Shown: piece by piece, positions 16,633 through 25,153 of the stretch
Position numbering within the stretch: position 1 is the stretch's first letter
Layout: every line of letters begins with the position of its first letter
The notes under the pieces: generated by a model
Told to the model about the DNA's origin: nothing
What the model saw: only the letters and a program-made list of their open reading frames with translations
The model's database searches: none
From: Variovorax sp. V93
GTDB taxonomy: Bacteria; Pseudomonadota; Gammaproteobacteria; Burkholderiales; Burkholderiaceae_C
Reading direction: 5' to 3'
Assembly: GCF_041154485.1 (NCBI RefSeq)
Contig: NZ_AP028670.1
Location: 744,001 to 808,000 of the forward strand
Length of the DNA: 64,000 nt
Program-made: the position numbers and the translations under genes

Positions 16633-17424
16633 TCAAACCGGCGCGTAGCTCCCTGTGCCTCCCGGCCAGGTCGTCAGCACTTCATATCCCTCGGGCGTGA
16701 CGGCCACCATGTGCTCCCACTGGGCGGACAGCGACCGGTCCCTGGTCACGACGGTCCACCCGTCGGGCAATTGCCTGGTTTCGCGCTTGCCTGCGTTGAG
16801 CATCGGCTCGATGGTGAAGACCATCCCCGGTTCCAGCTTGAGACCTTCACCGCGCTGCCCGTAGTGCAGCACCTGCGGCTCATCGTGATAGATCCGGCCA
16901 ATGCCGTGGCCGCAGTATTCGCGCACCACGCTGAACTGCTCCCGGTGAGCGACCGACTGGATGGCATGGCCGATATCGCCCAGGGTCGCTCCGGGCCTGA
17001 CCTGCCGGATTCCGGCCAGCATGGCCTCGTACGTCGTCTCCACCAGGCGCCGAGCCAGCACGCTGGGCGCGCCGACGAAATACATGCGGCTGGTGTCGCC
17101 GAACCAGCCGTCCTTGATGACAGCGACGTCGATGTTGACGATGTCGCCCTTCTTCAGGATCTTGGCCGGAGACGGAATGCCGTGGCAGACCACCTGGTTG
17201 ACGGAGGTGAGGATGGTCTTGGGATATCCCTGATATCCCACGTTGGCGGGAATGGCGCCTTGCACATTCACGATGTGGTCGTGGCAGATCCGGTCGAGCG
17301 TCTCCGTGCTCACCCCCGGCACCACGTGGGGCCCGACCATGTCCAGAACCTCCGCGGCAAGCCTGCCGGCGCGCCGTGCCATCGCGAGCTCCTCGGCGGA
17401 CCTGATGGGAACGCCGTGCACCAC
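16633..17424 (-). CDS. map: type I methionine aminopeptidase
   Basis: A 263-residue enzyme that removes the initiator Met from nascent proteins with two metal ions. All five expected ligands are visible: Asp in NIDVAVIKDG, Asp in GDTSRMY, His in CGHGIGRIYHDEP, Glu in FTIEPM and Glu in AQWEHMVAVT. The start is GTG at 17424-17422, overlapping by one base the TAG stop of the ParD-like gene. The bicistronic pairing and unlinked setting suggest an accessory Map copy rather than the one beside rpsB; that is inference. Confidence 0.9.
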   Translation of the reverse strand: MVHGVPIRSAEELAMARRAGRLAAEVLDMVGPHVVPGVSTETLDRICHDHIVNVQGAIPANVGYQGYPKTILTSVNQVVCHGIPSPAKILKKGDIVNIDVAVIKDGWFGDTSRMYFVGAPSVLARRLVETTYEAMLAGIRQVRPGATLGDIGHAIQSVAHREQFSVVREYCGHGIGRIYHDEPQVLHYGQRGEGLKLEPGMVFTIEPMLNAGKRETRQLPDGWTVVTRDRSLSAQWEHMVAVTPEGYEVLTTWPGGTGSYAPV

Positions 17425-17678
17425 TAGTGCTTTCCAGTCGCGGATCCGCGGGGCTTGCCGGGCTGGCTGGTGACAGCCGCGGCAATGTCCAGGCCGCCCG
17501 CGAGTTCGGCCTGTATCAGCAGCTGGCAGATTTCCCGGTAGTCCAGTTCCGGATGCATCTCGGTCAGCATCCCGACCCGCATCCAGTGCTCTGCCTGTGC
17601 ATTGATGGACCTGCTCAGGGCATTCCCCGCCACCCGCAGGTTCTCATGCATCAGGTCCGAAATCTTCACGATGCCCAT
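17424..17678 (-). CDS. ParD-like antitoxin family protein
   Basis: An 84-residue protein beginning MGIVKISDLMHENLRVAG, with a ribbon-helix-helix-like start and the helix ALSRSINAQAEHWMRVGML typical of the ParD_like family. The C-terminal 25 residues (TSQPGKPRGSATGKH) look disordered. No ParE toxin is next to it; instead it is one base from the Map gene. ATG 17678 has GAGGG upstream, while the extended opening runs through the palindromic promoter. It may autoregulate through the inverted repeats at 17691-17725. Confidence 0.75.
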   Translation of the reverse strand: MGIVKISDLMHENLRVAGNALSRSINAQAEHWMRVGMLTEMHPELDYREICQLLIQAELAGGLDIAAAVTSQPGKPRGSATGKH

Positions 17679-17690
17679 TGCTTGCCCTCT

Positions 17691-17725
17691 ATACGAAATA
17701 TACCCGTATTGTATATGTTTCGTAT
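17691..17725. promoter_or_regulatory. nested inverted repeats upstream of ParD-like/map
   Basis: Two perfect palindromes are nested: ATACGAAA (17691-17698) with TTTCGTAT (17718-17725), and ATATAC (17698-17703) with GTATAT (17711-17716). A minus-strand TATATT (17702-17697) could be the -10 element. The layout, just upstream of a ribbon-helix-helix-like gene, fits an autoregulatory operator. Confidence 0.6.
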
Positions 17726-17748
17726 GGTCTCGCAAATGATCTGGGCGA

Positions 17749-17958
17749 ATGAACTCGACGACACCCGCGGGCGGCGCGCTCGCTGCGCAGCAATACCTGA
17801 AAGCCGACCTGGTCGACGAAATGCAGCTTCACCTCGTTCCAACGCTGCTCGGCGGTGGCGAGCGCCTGTTCGACGGCGTCGAAGCCCTGCATGCCCTCGC
17901 GATGGTGAAAGCGGTCGTGGCGCCGGACGTGGTTCACCTGCAATTTGCGAGAAAGTAA
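17749..17958 (+). pseudogene. remnant of RibD C-terminal/dihydrofolate reductase-family gene
   Basis: The frame encodes about 65 residues matching the end of RibD_C-type dihydrofolate reductase-family proteins: GGALAAQQYLKADLVDEMQLHLVPTLLGGGERLFDG and then VVHLQFARK before the stop. Whole relatives are about 180-200 residues with an N-terminal NADPH-binding part that is missing here. There is no ribosome site before 17749. The homology begins abruptly about 25 bases past the ParD-like promoter, so the upstream part was lost, perhaps when the ParD-like/Map pair came in. Confidence 0.7.
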
Positions 17959-18023
17959 AGCCGTGCGGTGCAGTCCCTTGCTGCAGGCAGCGCTTGGACC
18001 TGGCACTGCCGTCCGGTCTCCCG

Positions 18024-19493
18024 CTACAGCAGGCCTTTGGCGGACGCTTTCAGCGTTGCGGCCGCGCGGGTCGAGCAGCCAAGCTTGCGGAACACACGTT
18101 CGACATGGGTCCGTACCGTGCTCGGGCTGATGCTCAGCGCGCGAGCGACCTGCTTCGTGTTGTCGCCCCGGCTGATGCAGCGCAGGACTTCGAGTTCGCG
18201 CTGGGAAAGCGACGGGTCGCCCGGCGCAGGTGCGGCGGGCTTTGCAGGCGTTCCCGACAGGGCACAGGCGAGCAGCGCGGTGACGACCTCCTGGTCGAAG
18301 CGGCCCGCCTCGACGTCCTCGTGCATGCGAGCGAGCGACTGTGCCTCGGTCAGTTCCGGCCGCCACGGACGGCGGGTGCGATGCGAAACCCACTGCTCGG
18401 CCGCCGCGACGATCTGTCCTTCGAGCGGCATCGACATGCCGGAGCGACCGCGGAAGTAGCCGGAGCCATCGCGCCGCTCGAAGGCGAACGATGCGATCTC
18501 TGCCTCGGCCGCAAGGCCGTCGATCTGCCCGGCGGCGCGGGAAGTCCAGTACGGCACGAGCCGCAGGCGCTCCATCGACGAGGCCGGCAACGGTTCGGGC
18601 GCGTTCCAGATGGCGTTGGGAACCGCTGCGCGCCCGATGCCATGGATCAAGCCGGCCTTGTACATGCGTTGGCGCAACGGTTCGTTCATTCCCAGTTGCG
18701 TGCCGCAATCGCGCGCCAACTTCGCCACGCGGCGCGAGTACCCCGTCATCCAGGGAAGCTTGAGGTCGCTCACGTCGCCGACGAGTTCCAGCCCGACGCG
18801 CCGAAGCATCGAAGCCGGCTGGTTGGCGACGCCGGTCCACGGCGCGACAGGAGAATCCAGCAGCTTCATCCACTCCCGAGCGTGCGGTGAGCTCGCCTCG
18901 ACGAGGAAGTCCGGGTAGAGGCTGTTCGCGCGCCCCCGCGCCAGCGCGAGGGCTTCGTCGAGCCCGTAGAGGCGGCTGAAGATCTCCAGGTCGCTCGCCA
19001 GGGCCACGACGTAAGTCGCAACGGGCACGTCCTCGCCCCGGAGGACGCCGGGAATGCCGCTGCCATCGTAGGCCTCGAAGATGGCGCGCAGCGCCGCTTC
19101 CACATCGGGACTCAAGCCGAGCATGCCCGCGATGTCGCCGGCAATCTCGCAATGAATATGGGCCATGGCAACCACTGGCCCAGGGATGGGCGCGCGGTGC
19201 GGCCGATGCAGCCGCGGCTGCGGGGATGCCAGAAGGGCTCGCCGACCGAGCACGTCGTCCTCCAGGAAGTCCGCGAACTCCTGCGCATTGGCCGTGCAAC
19301 CCGACCAGCGCAGCAGCGCAACGTGCCGCGCGACCTCGACCTGTGGCGCGTTGCAGCCGGCTTCCCTCGCAATCATCCCCGCCAGCCAGGCCGTACGCAG
19401 GGAATGGTCGATCGGCTGGCCCATGCTCAGATCGCCGATGAAGGCCAGCGCGCGGGCCGCGTCAAAAACGGTGATGGTCGTGTCTTCAGGCAT
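18024..19493 (-). CDS. degenerate HD-GYP domain/LuxR-type transcriptional regulator
   Basis: A 489-residue protein. The C-terminal 65 residues are a LuxR HTH (SLSQRELEVLRCISRGDNTKQVARALSISPSTVRTHVERVF). Residues about 250-420 follow the HD-GYP pattern, but HDIGK reads HGIGR, HHERxDGSGYP reads AFERRDGSGYF and the later VADA Asp is lost, so metal binding and cyclic-di-GMP hydrolysis are unlikely. An additional HD-like half lies at residues 30-200. ATG 19493 fits the homology start. It is divergent from an HdeD-like membrane gene, a possible target. Confidence 0.8.
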   Translation of the reverse strand: MPEDTTITVFDAARALAFIGDLSMGQPIDHSLRTAWLAGMIAREAGCNAPQVEVARHVALLRWSGCTANAQEFADFLEDDVLGRRALLASPQPRLHRPHRAPIPGPVVAMAHIHCEIAGDIAGMLGLSPDVEAALRAIFEAYDGSGIPGVLRGEDVPVATYVVALASDLEIFSRLYGLDEALALARGRANSLYPDFLVEASSPHAREWMKLLDSPVAPWTGVANQPASMLRRVGLELVGDVSDLKLPWMTGYSRRVAKLARDCGTQLGMNEPLRQRMYKAGLIHGIGRAAVPNAIWNAPEPLPASSMERLRLVPYWTSRAAGQIDGLAAEAEIASFAFERRDGSGYFRGRSGMSMPLEGQIVAAAEQWVSHRTRRPWRPELTEAQSLARMHEDVEAGRFDQEVVTALLACALSGTPAKPAAPAPGDPSLSQRELEVLRCISRGDNTKQVARALSISPSTVRTHVERVFRKLGCSTRAAATLKASAKGLL

Positions 19494-19652
19494 GGGATCC
19501 CTGTGGCGGGCGCATAGCATCGCACAGTCTTCGTGCGGTGCCTGTCGGTCATCCGACCGATACCGCAACCAGCGGCGCAGGACAAGAATCGTTGCATCCG
19601 CCTCGCTCGATGCGCGGAAAGCTCTCATCCCCACGGCCTTCGCCCCACATCC

Positions 19653-20231
19653 ATGTCCGACATCATCCAGCCTCATCTTCAGCGGGCCGCCTGGCTGCGC
19701 AAGCTCTACTTCATCCGTGCGGCCTTCTCCTTCGCATGGGTCGCGCTGGCCTTCGCCACGGCCAGGCAATCGGCCGTCGCGACGGCCGCCCTGCTGATCG
19801 TCTACCCTGCATGGGACGCGCTGGCGAACCTGCTGGACGCCAGGATGGCGGGCGGCACCAAAGCCAATCCGACTCAAGTGTTGAACGCCTGGATCAGCAC
19901 GATCGTCGCAGCTGCGGTCACGGGCTCCCTCGTGCTCGGGCACCAGATCGTCCTGGTCATCTTCGGGATCTGGGCCATTGCTTCAGGTCTCCTGCAGCTG
20001 GCGACGGCCATTCGCCGCCGCAAGAGCGATCGTGGGCAATGGGCCATGATGCTGAGCGGCGCGCAGTCTGCGCTTGCCGGCGGCTTCTTCATCGCACAGC
20101 AAGGCGCCGGTACACCGGTCGTCCGGACGCTCAGCGGCTATGCGACGGTTGGCGCCGTGTACTTCCTGATCTCCGGACTTGTGATCCTATTTCGCAAACC
20201 GGATGAGAGGCCCGTCAGCTCGCCCGGTTGA
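19653..20231 (+). CDS. HdeD/DUF308-like integral membrane protein
   Basis: A 192-residue protein with about six hydrophobic segments (for example FIRAAFSFAWVALAF, AALLIVYPAWDAL, IVAAAVTGSLVL, ILVIFGIWAIASGLLQLAT, GAVYFLISGLVIL), and the GIWAIASGLLQLATAIRRRK block typical of DUF308 proteins related to acid-resistance protein HdeD. Its biochemical role is unknown. ATG 19653 starts the conserved part; the upstream in-frame opening is in the divergent promoter region shared with the HD-GYP/LuxR regulator, which may control it. Confidence 0.7.
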   Translation: MSDIIQPHLQRAAWLRKLYFIRAAFSFAWVALAFATARQSAVATAALLIVYPAWDALANLLDARMAGGTKANPTQVLNAWISTIVAAAVTGSLVLGHQIVLVIFGIWAIASGLLQLATAIRRRKSDRGQWAMMLSGAQSALAGGFFIAQQGAGTPVVRTLSGYATVGAVYFLISGLVILFRKPDERPVSSPG

Positions 20232-20281
20232 TGGCCTTGTGGCTTGCCTGCACATACTTCAGGAGAATCCTCCACGCGCAG

Positions 20282-20701
20282 TCAAAGACCCAACCGCGTC
20301 AAGGCCCAGGCCACCGTGGCCAACTGCGCCACGTTGAGCATCATCCCGGCGACGTGGAGCCGGCGGAACCTGAAGATCGAAGTGTCGGCGACCGGGATCG
20401 TGTGCCGCAGCATGTCCATGCGCGGGATGATGATCCAGCGGCGCAGCGCAAACGCCAAGGCTGCGATGAATGCCATGCCGAGGGCAAAGGCGGGCTTGCC
20501 GGCCCACGCGTAGCTGAGTGCTGCCGCGCTCGCGGTCAGCACCACGGCAACGTAGTAGACGTTGAAAAGACCTCGGATGAAGCGCGAATCCAGCGGCGTG
20601 TCGTGCTTGAGCACCAGCAGTGGCAGCGAGCCCATCATGAAGAATCCCATCCAGACGAGCAGGACGACGGTCGCTATGAGCGCAATGACCATGGGGAGCA
20701 T
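20282..20701 (-). CDS. small integral membrane protein of unknown function
   Basis: A 139-residue protein with four predicted membrane spans: MVIALIATVVLLVWMGFFMMG, LFNVYYVAVVLTASAAALSYA, ALGMAFIAALAFAL and LHVAGMMLNVAQLATVAWAL. A charged loop KHDTPLDSRFIRG follows the first span. I do not recognise the family. ATG 20701 is well supported by AGGAGG seven bases upstream on the minus strand; the longer in-frame opening lacks a ribosome site. It is divergent from the start of the large catabolic cluster but shows no obvious link to it. Confidence 0.65.
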   Translation of the reverse strand: MLPMVIALIATVVLLVWMGFFMMGSLPLLVLKHDTPLDSRFIRGLFNVYYVAVVLTASAAALSYAWAGKPAFALGMAFIAALAFALRRWIIIPRMDMLRHTIPVADTSIFRFRRLHVAGMMLNVAQLATVAWALTRLGL

Positions 20702-20834
20702 CTGAACCCTCCTCGGTCTCGAAGCATACGCCGGCGGCAAGCCGCGCGATGGCGCCCCCTGATGCTTTTCGCCAATCGCGCGGAGCAGTGCTGCCATTGC
20801 CGCGCGCTCCCGCGCCGCCTAGATTGCAGCCCAC

Positions 20835-22016
20835 ATGACCTCTTCTCCCGAACCCATGGCAGGCGCAGCTAAAGGCGCGCCGCTCGCCGGCGTGCGCGTG
20901 CTCGACCTGACCCGCCTGCTGCCCGGGCCGCTCGGCGCCATGCACCTGGCCGACCTGGGCGCCGACGTGATCAAGATCGAAGACACCGGCGCCGGCGACT
21001 ACGCGAGCCCCAGCGTGCGCGCGCTCGTCAACCGCAACAAGCGCGCGATCCGCATCGACCTGAAGCATGCGCAGGGTGTGGCCACGCTGCTGCGGCTGTG
21101 CCGCGAGGCCGACGTGCTGGTGGAGGGCTTCCGGCCCGGCGTGATGCAGCGGCTCGGCGTCGGCTATGAAGCGGTGGCGGCCGAGAACCCGCGCATCGTC
21201 TACTGCAGCATCAGCGGCTTCGGCCAGACCGGGCCGCTGTGCGACACGCCGGGGCACGACCTGAACTACGCGGCGCTCGCCGGCGTGGCCGACCAGATCG
21301 GCAATGCCGCGGGCCCGGCCCTGTCGAACCTGCCCGTGGCCGATCTGCTGGGCGGCACCATGACCGCGGTGGCCGGCATCCTGGCCGCGCTGTTCGATGC
21401 CGCGCGCAGCGGGCGGGGGCGGCACGTCGACATCGCGATGGCCGACGGCGTGCTCGCCCATGCGGTGCTGCCGCTGGCCGGCCTGCACCAGCATGGCGAG
21501 GTGCCGCGCGTAGGCCACAGCGCGCTGACGGGCGCGCTCGCCTGCTACGGCTACTACCGCACGGCCGATGGCCGGCACGTCGCGGTCGGCGCGCTCGAGT
21601 CCAAGTTCTGGAACGACCTGTGCCGCCTGCTCGAGCGCCCCGATCTCGCACCGCTGCACCGCAGCGGCGATGCCGCCACCGAGGAGCGCCTGCGTGCGGA
21701 GCTGGCCGCCATCTTCTGCGCGCGGCCGCTCGCGCACTGGCGCGAGCTGTTCCGCGACGGCACGGGCTGCGTGACGCCGGTGCTGCGCATCGACGAGACG
21801 CTGGCGCATCCGCATTTCCGCGCGCGCGGCATGCGCGTTGCGGGCGATGCCGCTGCGCGGCCGCAGCTCGGCTGCCCGATCAAGATGACCGGCTTCGAGC
21901 CGTTCGTTCCCCGCCCTGCCCCGCGCCCGGGCGAGCACAGCGACGAAATCCTGCGCCAGGCCGGGCTCGACGCATCGGCCGTGGCCGCGCTGCGGGCGGT
22001 CGGCGCCGTCGATTGA
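20835..22016 (+). CDS. CaiB/BaiF-type (family III) CoA transferase
   Basis: A 393-residue enzyme with LAGVRVLDLTRLLPGPLGAMHLADLGADVIKIE, the RNKRAIRIDLK and GFRPGVMQRLG blocks and the GHDLNYAALAG segment, whose Asp is the covalent CoA carrier in family III transferases. The pattern is close to alpha-methylacyl-CoA racemases, which share this fold, so racemisation of branched acyl-CoAs is a real alternative. It is the first gene of the 16-kb plus-strand cluster and would activate or epimerise the substrate. The AraC gene follows by 71 bases. Confidence 0.8.
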   Translation: MTSSPEPMAGAAKGAPLAGVRVLDLTRLLPGPLGAMHLADLGADVIKIEDTGAGDYASPSVRALVNRNKRAIRIDLKHAQGVATLLRLCREADVLVEGFRPGVMQRLGVGYEAVAAENPRIVYCSISGFGQTGPLCDTPGHDLNYAALAGVADQIGNAAGPALSNLPVADLLGGTMTAVAGILAALFDAARSGRGRHVDIAMADGVLAHAVLPLAGLHQHGEVPRVGHSALTGALACYGYYRTADGRHVAVGALESKFWNDLCRLLERPDLAPLHRSGDAATEERLRAELAAIFCARPLAHWRELFRDGTGCVTPVLRIDETLAHPHFRARGMRVAGDAAARPQLGCPIKMTGFEPFVPRPAPRPGEHSDEILRQAGLDASAVAALRAVGAVD

Positions 22017-22087
22017 GGCGCCCTCCCCCACGGGAGCGCTGCCTACAATCCCTTCGGCCGAGTTGCAGCAAGCCGCGGCCGCCACCG

Positions 22088-23101
22088 ATGACGCTCACCC
22101 ATCACACCGTTGCCATCCAGCAGGTGCACAGCATCCTGATGGGCGCGCGCCACCGCGGCGTGGATGCGGCGCGCGTGCTGGCCCGCGCGGGTATCGCGCC
22201 CTCGCTGCTGGAATCGCCGCTCGCGCGCATCTCGCAGCGCCAGTACGCGCTGCTGATCCGCGCGCTGCGGCGCGAACTGCGCGACGAGATCTGGGGCCTC
22301 CTGAGCGGCCCGCTGCCGCCCGGCAGCTTCGGCCAGTGCATGCGGCAACTGGTGCGCTGCGCCACGCTCGGCGAGGCCCTGCGCGAAGGCTTCGCTTCGT
22401 ACCACCTGCTGCTGCACGACTTCGTGCCCCGGCTCGCGGTGCAGGGCGGCAGCGCGCACGTGCAGTTCGTGCTGCGGCGCGCCTCCGATGCGCGGCTCGA
22501 CTATGCGGTGAAGGCCTTCATGCTGTTCGCGTTCAATGCCTCGTCCTGGCTGGTGGCGCGCCGCATTCCGCTGCTCGAGGTCGACTACACGGCCGAGCAG
22601 ACCAACACCGAGACCTCGCGCGTCTACCAGGTGCCGATCCGCTACGGCCAGGCGCATGTCGGCATGTCCTTCGAGGCGCGCTGGCTCGACCTGCCGGTGG
22701 TGCAGTCGCCGCAGAGCCTGCGCGAATTCCTCGCCGGATCGCCGGCCAACCTGATCGTGAAGTACCGCGACACCAGCAGCCTCACCGAGCGCATCCGCCG
22801 GCTGCTGCGCAAGGGACTGGGCAGCGAGCTGCCGTCGCTGGAGGAAGTGGGCGAGGCGCTCGCGGTGACGCCGCAGACGCTGCGCCGGCGCCTGCGCGAC
22901 GAAGGCCGCGGCTTCCAGCAGATCAAGGACGAACTGCGGCGCGACGCGGCCATCGATTACCTGCTGCACACGCCGCTGCCGCTGCTCGACATCGCCAACC
23001 GCGTGGGCTTCTCGGAAGCCAGCACCTTCCACCGCGCCTTCAAGCAGTGGACCGGCGTGGCGCCGGGCGAGTACCGGCTGACGCACGGCCCGGAACGCTG
23101 A
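22088..23101 (+). CDS. AraC family regulator with arabinose-binding-like N-domain
   Basis: A 337-residue regulator. Residues about 15-205 match the ligand-binding domain found in OruR/ArgR-type AraC proteins (ISQRQYALLIRALRRELRDEIWGLLS, FGQCMRQLVRCATLGEALREGFASYHLL). The C-terminal HTH pair carries VTPQTLRRRLRDEG and IANRVGFSEASTFHRAFKQWTGVAPGEYR. It is embedded between the CoA transferase and the CoA ligase of the large cluster, and is the only regulator there, so it probably senses a substrate or CoA ester of this pathway. The ribosome site at ATG 22088 is weak. Confidence 0.85.
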   Translation: MTLTHHTVAIQQVHSILMGARHRGVDAARVLARAGIAPSLLESPLARISQRQYALLIRALRRELRDEIWGLLSGPLPPGSFGQCMRQLVRCATLGEALREGFASYHLLLHDFVPRLAVQGGSAHVQFVLRRASDARLDYAVKAFMLFAFNASSWLVARRIPLLEVDYTAEQTNTETSRVYQVPIRYGQAHVGMSFEARWLDLPVVQSPQSLREFLAGSPANLIVKYRDTSSLTERIRRLLRKGLGSELPSLEEVGEALAVTPQTLRRRLRDEGRGFQQIKDELRRDAAIDYLLHTPLPLLDIANRVGFSEASTFHRAFKQWTGVAPGEYRLTHGPER

Positions 23102-23198
23102 GCGGTTTCGCCAAGCCCTTTGGCGCTTCCCGCCATGGGTGCGGCACGTAGTGCGGCCTAAGCTGTGCCGCATCTTCGTTACCCGTCGGCGGCTCATC

Positions 23199-24701
23199 GT
23201 GTACCTGACCCAAGGCCTGCATCGCGCGCTCCAGCGCCACCCCGGCATGGCGGCGCTCACCCACGTGGGCGACACCGGCGTGCGCCACCAGACGCATGCG
23301 CAGATGGCGGACGGCATCGCGCGCCAGGCGGCCGCGCTGGCCCGGCGCGGCATTGCGCGCGGCGACCGCGTGGCGCTGCTCGCGCCCAACAGCGACCAGC
23401 TGGTGCGGGCCATCCTCGCATGCTGGTGGCTCGGCGCCGTCGCCTGTCCCTTGAACATCCGCTGGAGCACGCCGGAGCTCGCGCATGCGCTGCAGGACAG
23501 CGAAGCCTCGCTGCTGCTCGTGCACGAAAGCCTGCGGGCGCTGGCACCGGCCGGCGGGCCCGCACTGGCACAGCTGGATGCGCTCGAAGACGAAGGCGCA
23601 GCGCTGGAACCATTGCCCGACACGCGCACCGGCGGCGACGCGCTCGCCGCCATCCTCTACACCGGCGGCACCACCGGCCGCTCCAAGGGCGTGATGCTGA
23701 GCCACGCGAACTTCTGGACCGCCTCGATGACGCGCGGCGCCGAACTCAACAACGCGCCCGATTCCATCTCGCTGCTGGTGGCACCACTGTTCCACGTCGC
23801 CGGGCTCGGCCGCCTGGTGGGCCAGCTGATCGTCGGCGGCTGCTGCGTGACGATGGCGCAGTTCCGCCCCGCCGCCGTGATCGAGGCCATCGAGGAGCAC
23901 CGCATCGGCGACATCATCGTGGTGCCGAGCATGCTGCAGTCGCTGCTCGACGATCCGTCGTTCACGCCCGGGCGCGTGCGCAGCCTCACGCGCATCGCCT
24001 TCGGCGCCGCGCCGATGCCGCCCGACCTGCTCGACCGCGCGCTGGCCGCCTGGCCCGAGGCCGAGTTCTTCCAGGCCTACGGCCTCACCGAAACCGCGGG
24101 CGCCGTGTGCATCAACCTGCCCTCGAACCACCGGCCGGAGGCGCGCGCGCTCGGCCGGCTGAACTCGGTCGGCCGCGCCGGCCTGGGTGCCGAGATCATC
24201 ATTGCGGACGAAAGCGGCCGCGAGCTGCCGCGCGGTGAAGTCGGCGAAGTGCTCGCGCGCGGACCGATGGTGATGCAGGGCTACTGGCGCAACCCCGAGG
24301 CCACGGCCGCGGCACTGCGGGACGGCTGGCTGCGCACCGGCGATGCGGGCCGCATGCTGCCCGACGGCCACCTGTTCATCGTCGACCGCCTGAAGGACAT
24401 GATCATCAGCGGCGGCGAGAACGTCTACTGCGCCGAGGTGGAGGCCGCACTGCGCAGCCATCCGCAGGTGCGGCAGGCGGCGGTGATCGGCGTGCCCGAT
24501 GCGCGCTGGGGCGAGGCGGTGCATGCGGCGGTCGTGATGGCCGACGATGCCCGTGTCGACGCCGATGAATTGCGCGCCTGGTGCCGCGAGCGCCTGGCCG
24601 GCTACAAGTGCCCGCGCGGCATCAGCTTCCTGCGCGAGCTGCCGCTGTCGGCCGCGGGCAAGGTGCTGAAGAACGTGCTGCGCGAGCGGCTGCAGGCGTG
24701 A
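23199..24701 (+). CDS. AMP-dependent acyl-CoA synthetase
   Basis: A 500-residue member of the ANL superfamily. The ATP loop is LYTGGTTGRSKGVMLSH, the A5 block YGLTETAG, the hinge GDAGRMLPDGHLFIVDRLKDMI and the catalytic Lys in LPLSAAGKVLKN. It ligates a carboxylic acid to CoA through an acyl-AMP. GTG 23199, directly before YLTQGLHRAL, is chosen as start; an in-frame GTG at 23139 is possible but precedes no conserved residues. Its TGA overlaps the next ATG by one base, so the thioesterase is coupled. Confidence 0.85.
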   Translation: MYLTQGLHRALQRHPGMAALTHVGDTGVRHQTHAQMADGIARQAAALARRGIARGDRVALLAPNSDQLVRAILACWWLGAVACPLNIRWSTPELAHALQDSEASLLLVHESLRALAPAGGPALAQLDALEDEGAALEPLPDTRTGGDALAAILYTGGTTGRSKGVMLSHANFWTASMTRGAELNNAPDSISLLVAPLFHVAGLGRLVGQLIVGGCCVTMAQFRPAAVIEAIEEHRIGDIIVVPSMLQSLLDDPSFTPGRVRSLTRIAFGAAPMPPDLLDRALAAWPEAEFFQAYGLTETAGAVCINLPSNHRPEARALGRLNSVGRAGLGAEIIIADESGRELPRGEVGEVLARGPMVMQGYWRNPEATAAALRDGWLRTGDAGRMLPDGHLFIVDRLKDMIISGGENVYCAEVEAALRSHPQVRQAAVIGVPDARWGEAVHAAVVMADDARVDADELRAWCRERLAGYKCPRGISFLRELPLSAAGKVLKNVLRERLQA

Positions 24702-25120
24702 TGCAACCCGTCACCGGCGCGGACCACCGCAACCTGTTCGGCCAGGTGCCGTTCATGCGGCTGCTGGAGGCGCACCGCGAGTTCTCCGAAGGCGGTCGCG
24801 CGCGCCTCGTCATCGACGCACGGCCCGAGCTCGGCAACGTCATCGGCGCGGTGCACGGCGGCGTGCTGGTCACGCTGCTCGACGTGGCCATGGCGAGCGC
24901 GGCCGTGTCGCTGTTCGACTTTGCGCGCACCGCCGTCACGCTCAGCCTCAGCACCAGCTTCCACGCACCGGGCCGCGGCCGGCTCATAGCCGACGGCGAA
25001 GTGGTGCAGCACGACGCCAGCATCGCCTGGTGCCGCGCCACGGTCAGCGACGAGGCGGGCCGCGTGGTCGCGCAAGCGCAGGGTTCCTTCCGCTACCTGC
25101 CGCTGCCGCAGGCCGCCTGA
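24701..25120 (+). CDS. PaaI-type hotdog thioesterase
   Basis: A 139-residue single hotdog protein with the NVIGAVHGGVLVTLLDVAMASAA segment, the H-G-G active-site turn and central helix of PaaI-family acyl-CoA thioesterases, and SLSTSFHAPGRGRLIADGEV in the sheet. It probably releases CoA from dead-end pathway thioesters. The start overlaps the ligase stop (TGATG). A second hotdog of similar type is encoded 1.8 kb downstream, so the cluster carries two. Confidence 0.8.
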   Translation: MQPVTGADHRNLFGQVPFMRLLEAHREFSEGGRARLVIDARPELGNVIGAVHGGVLVTLLDVAMASAAVSLFDFARTAVTLSLSTSFHAPGRGRLIADGEVVQHDASIAWCRATVSDEAGRVVAQAQGSFRYLPLPQAA

Positions 25121-25153
25121 ACCTCGAATTCCAACGACAGGAGACACAGCACC

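Noticed and set aside
20259..22085. Long minus-strand open frame over 600 codons opposite the CoA transferase
   Set aside because: No motif is visible and the opposite strand has a complete family III CoA transferase with conserved residues.
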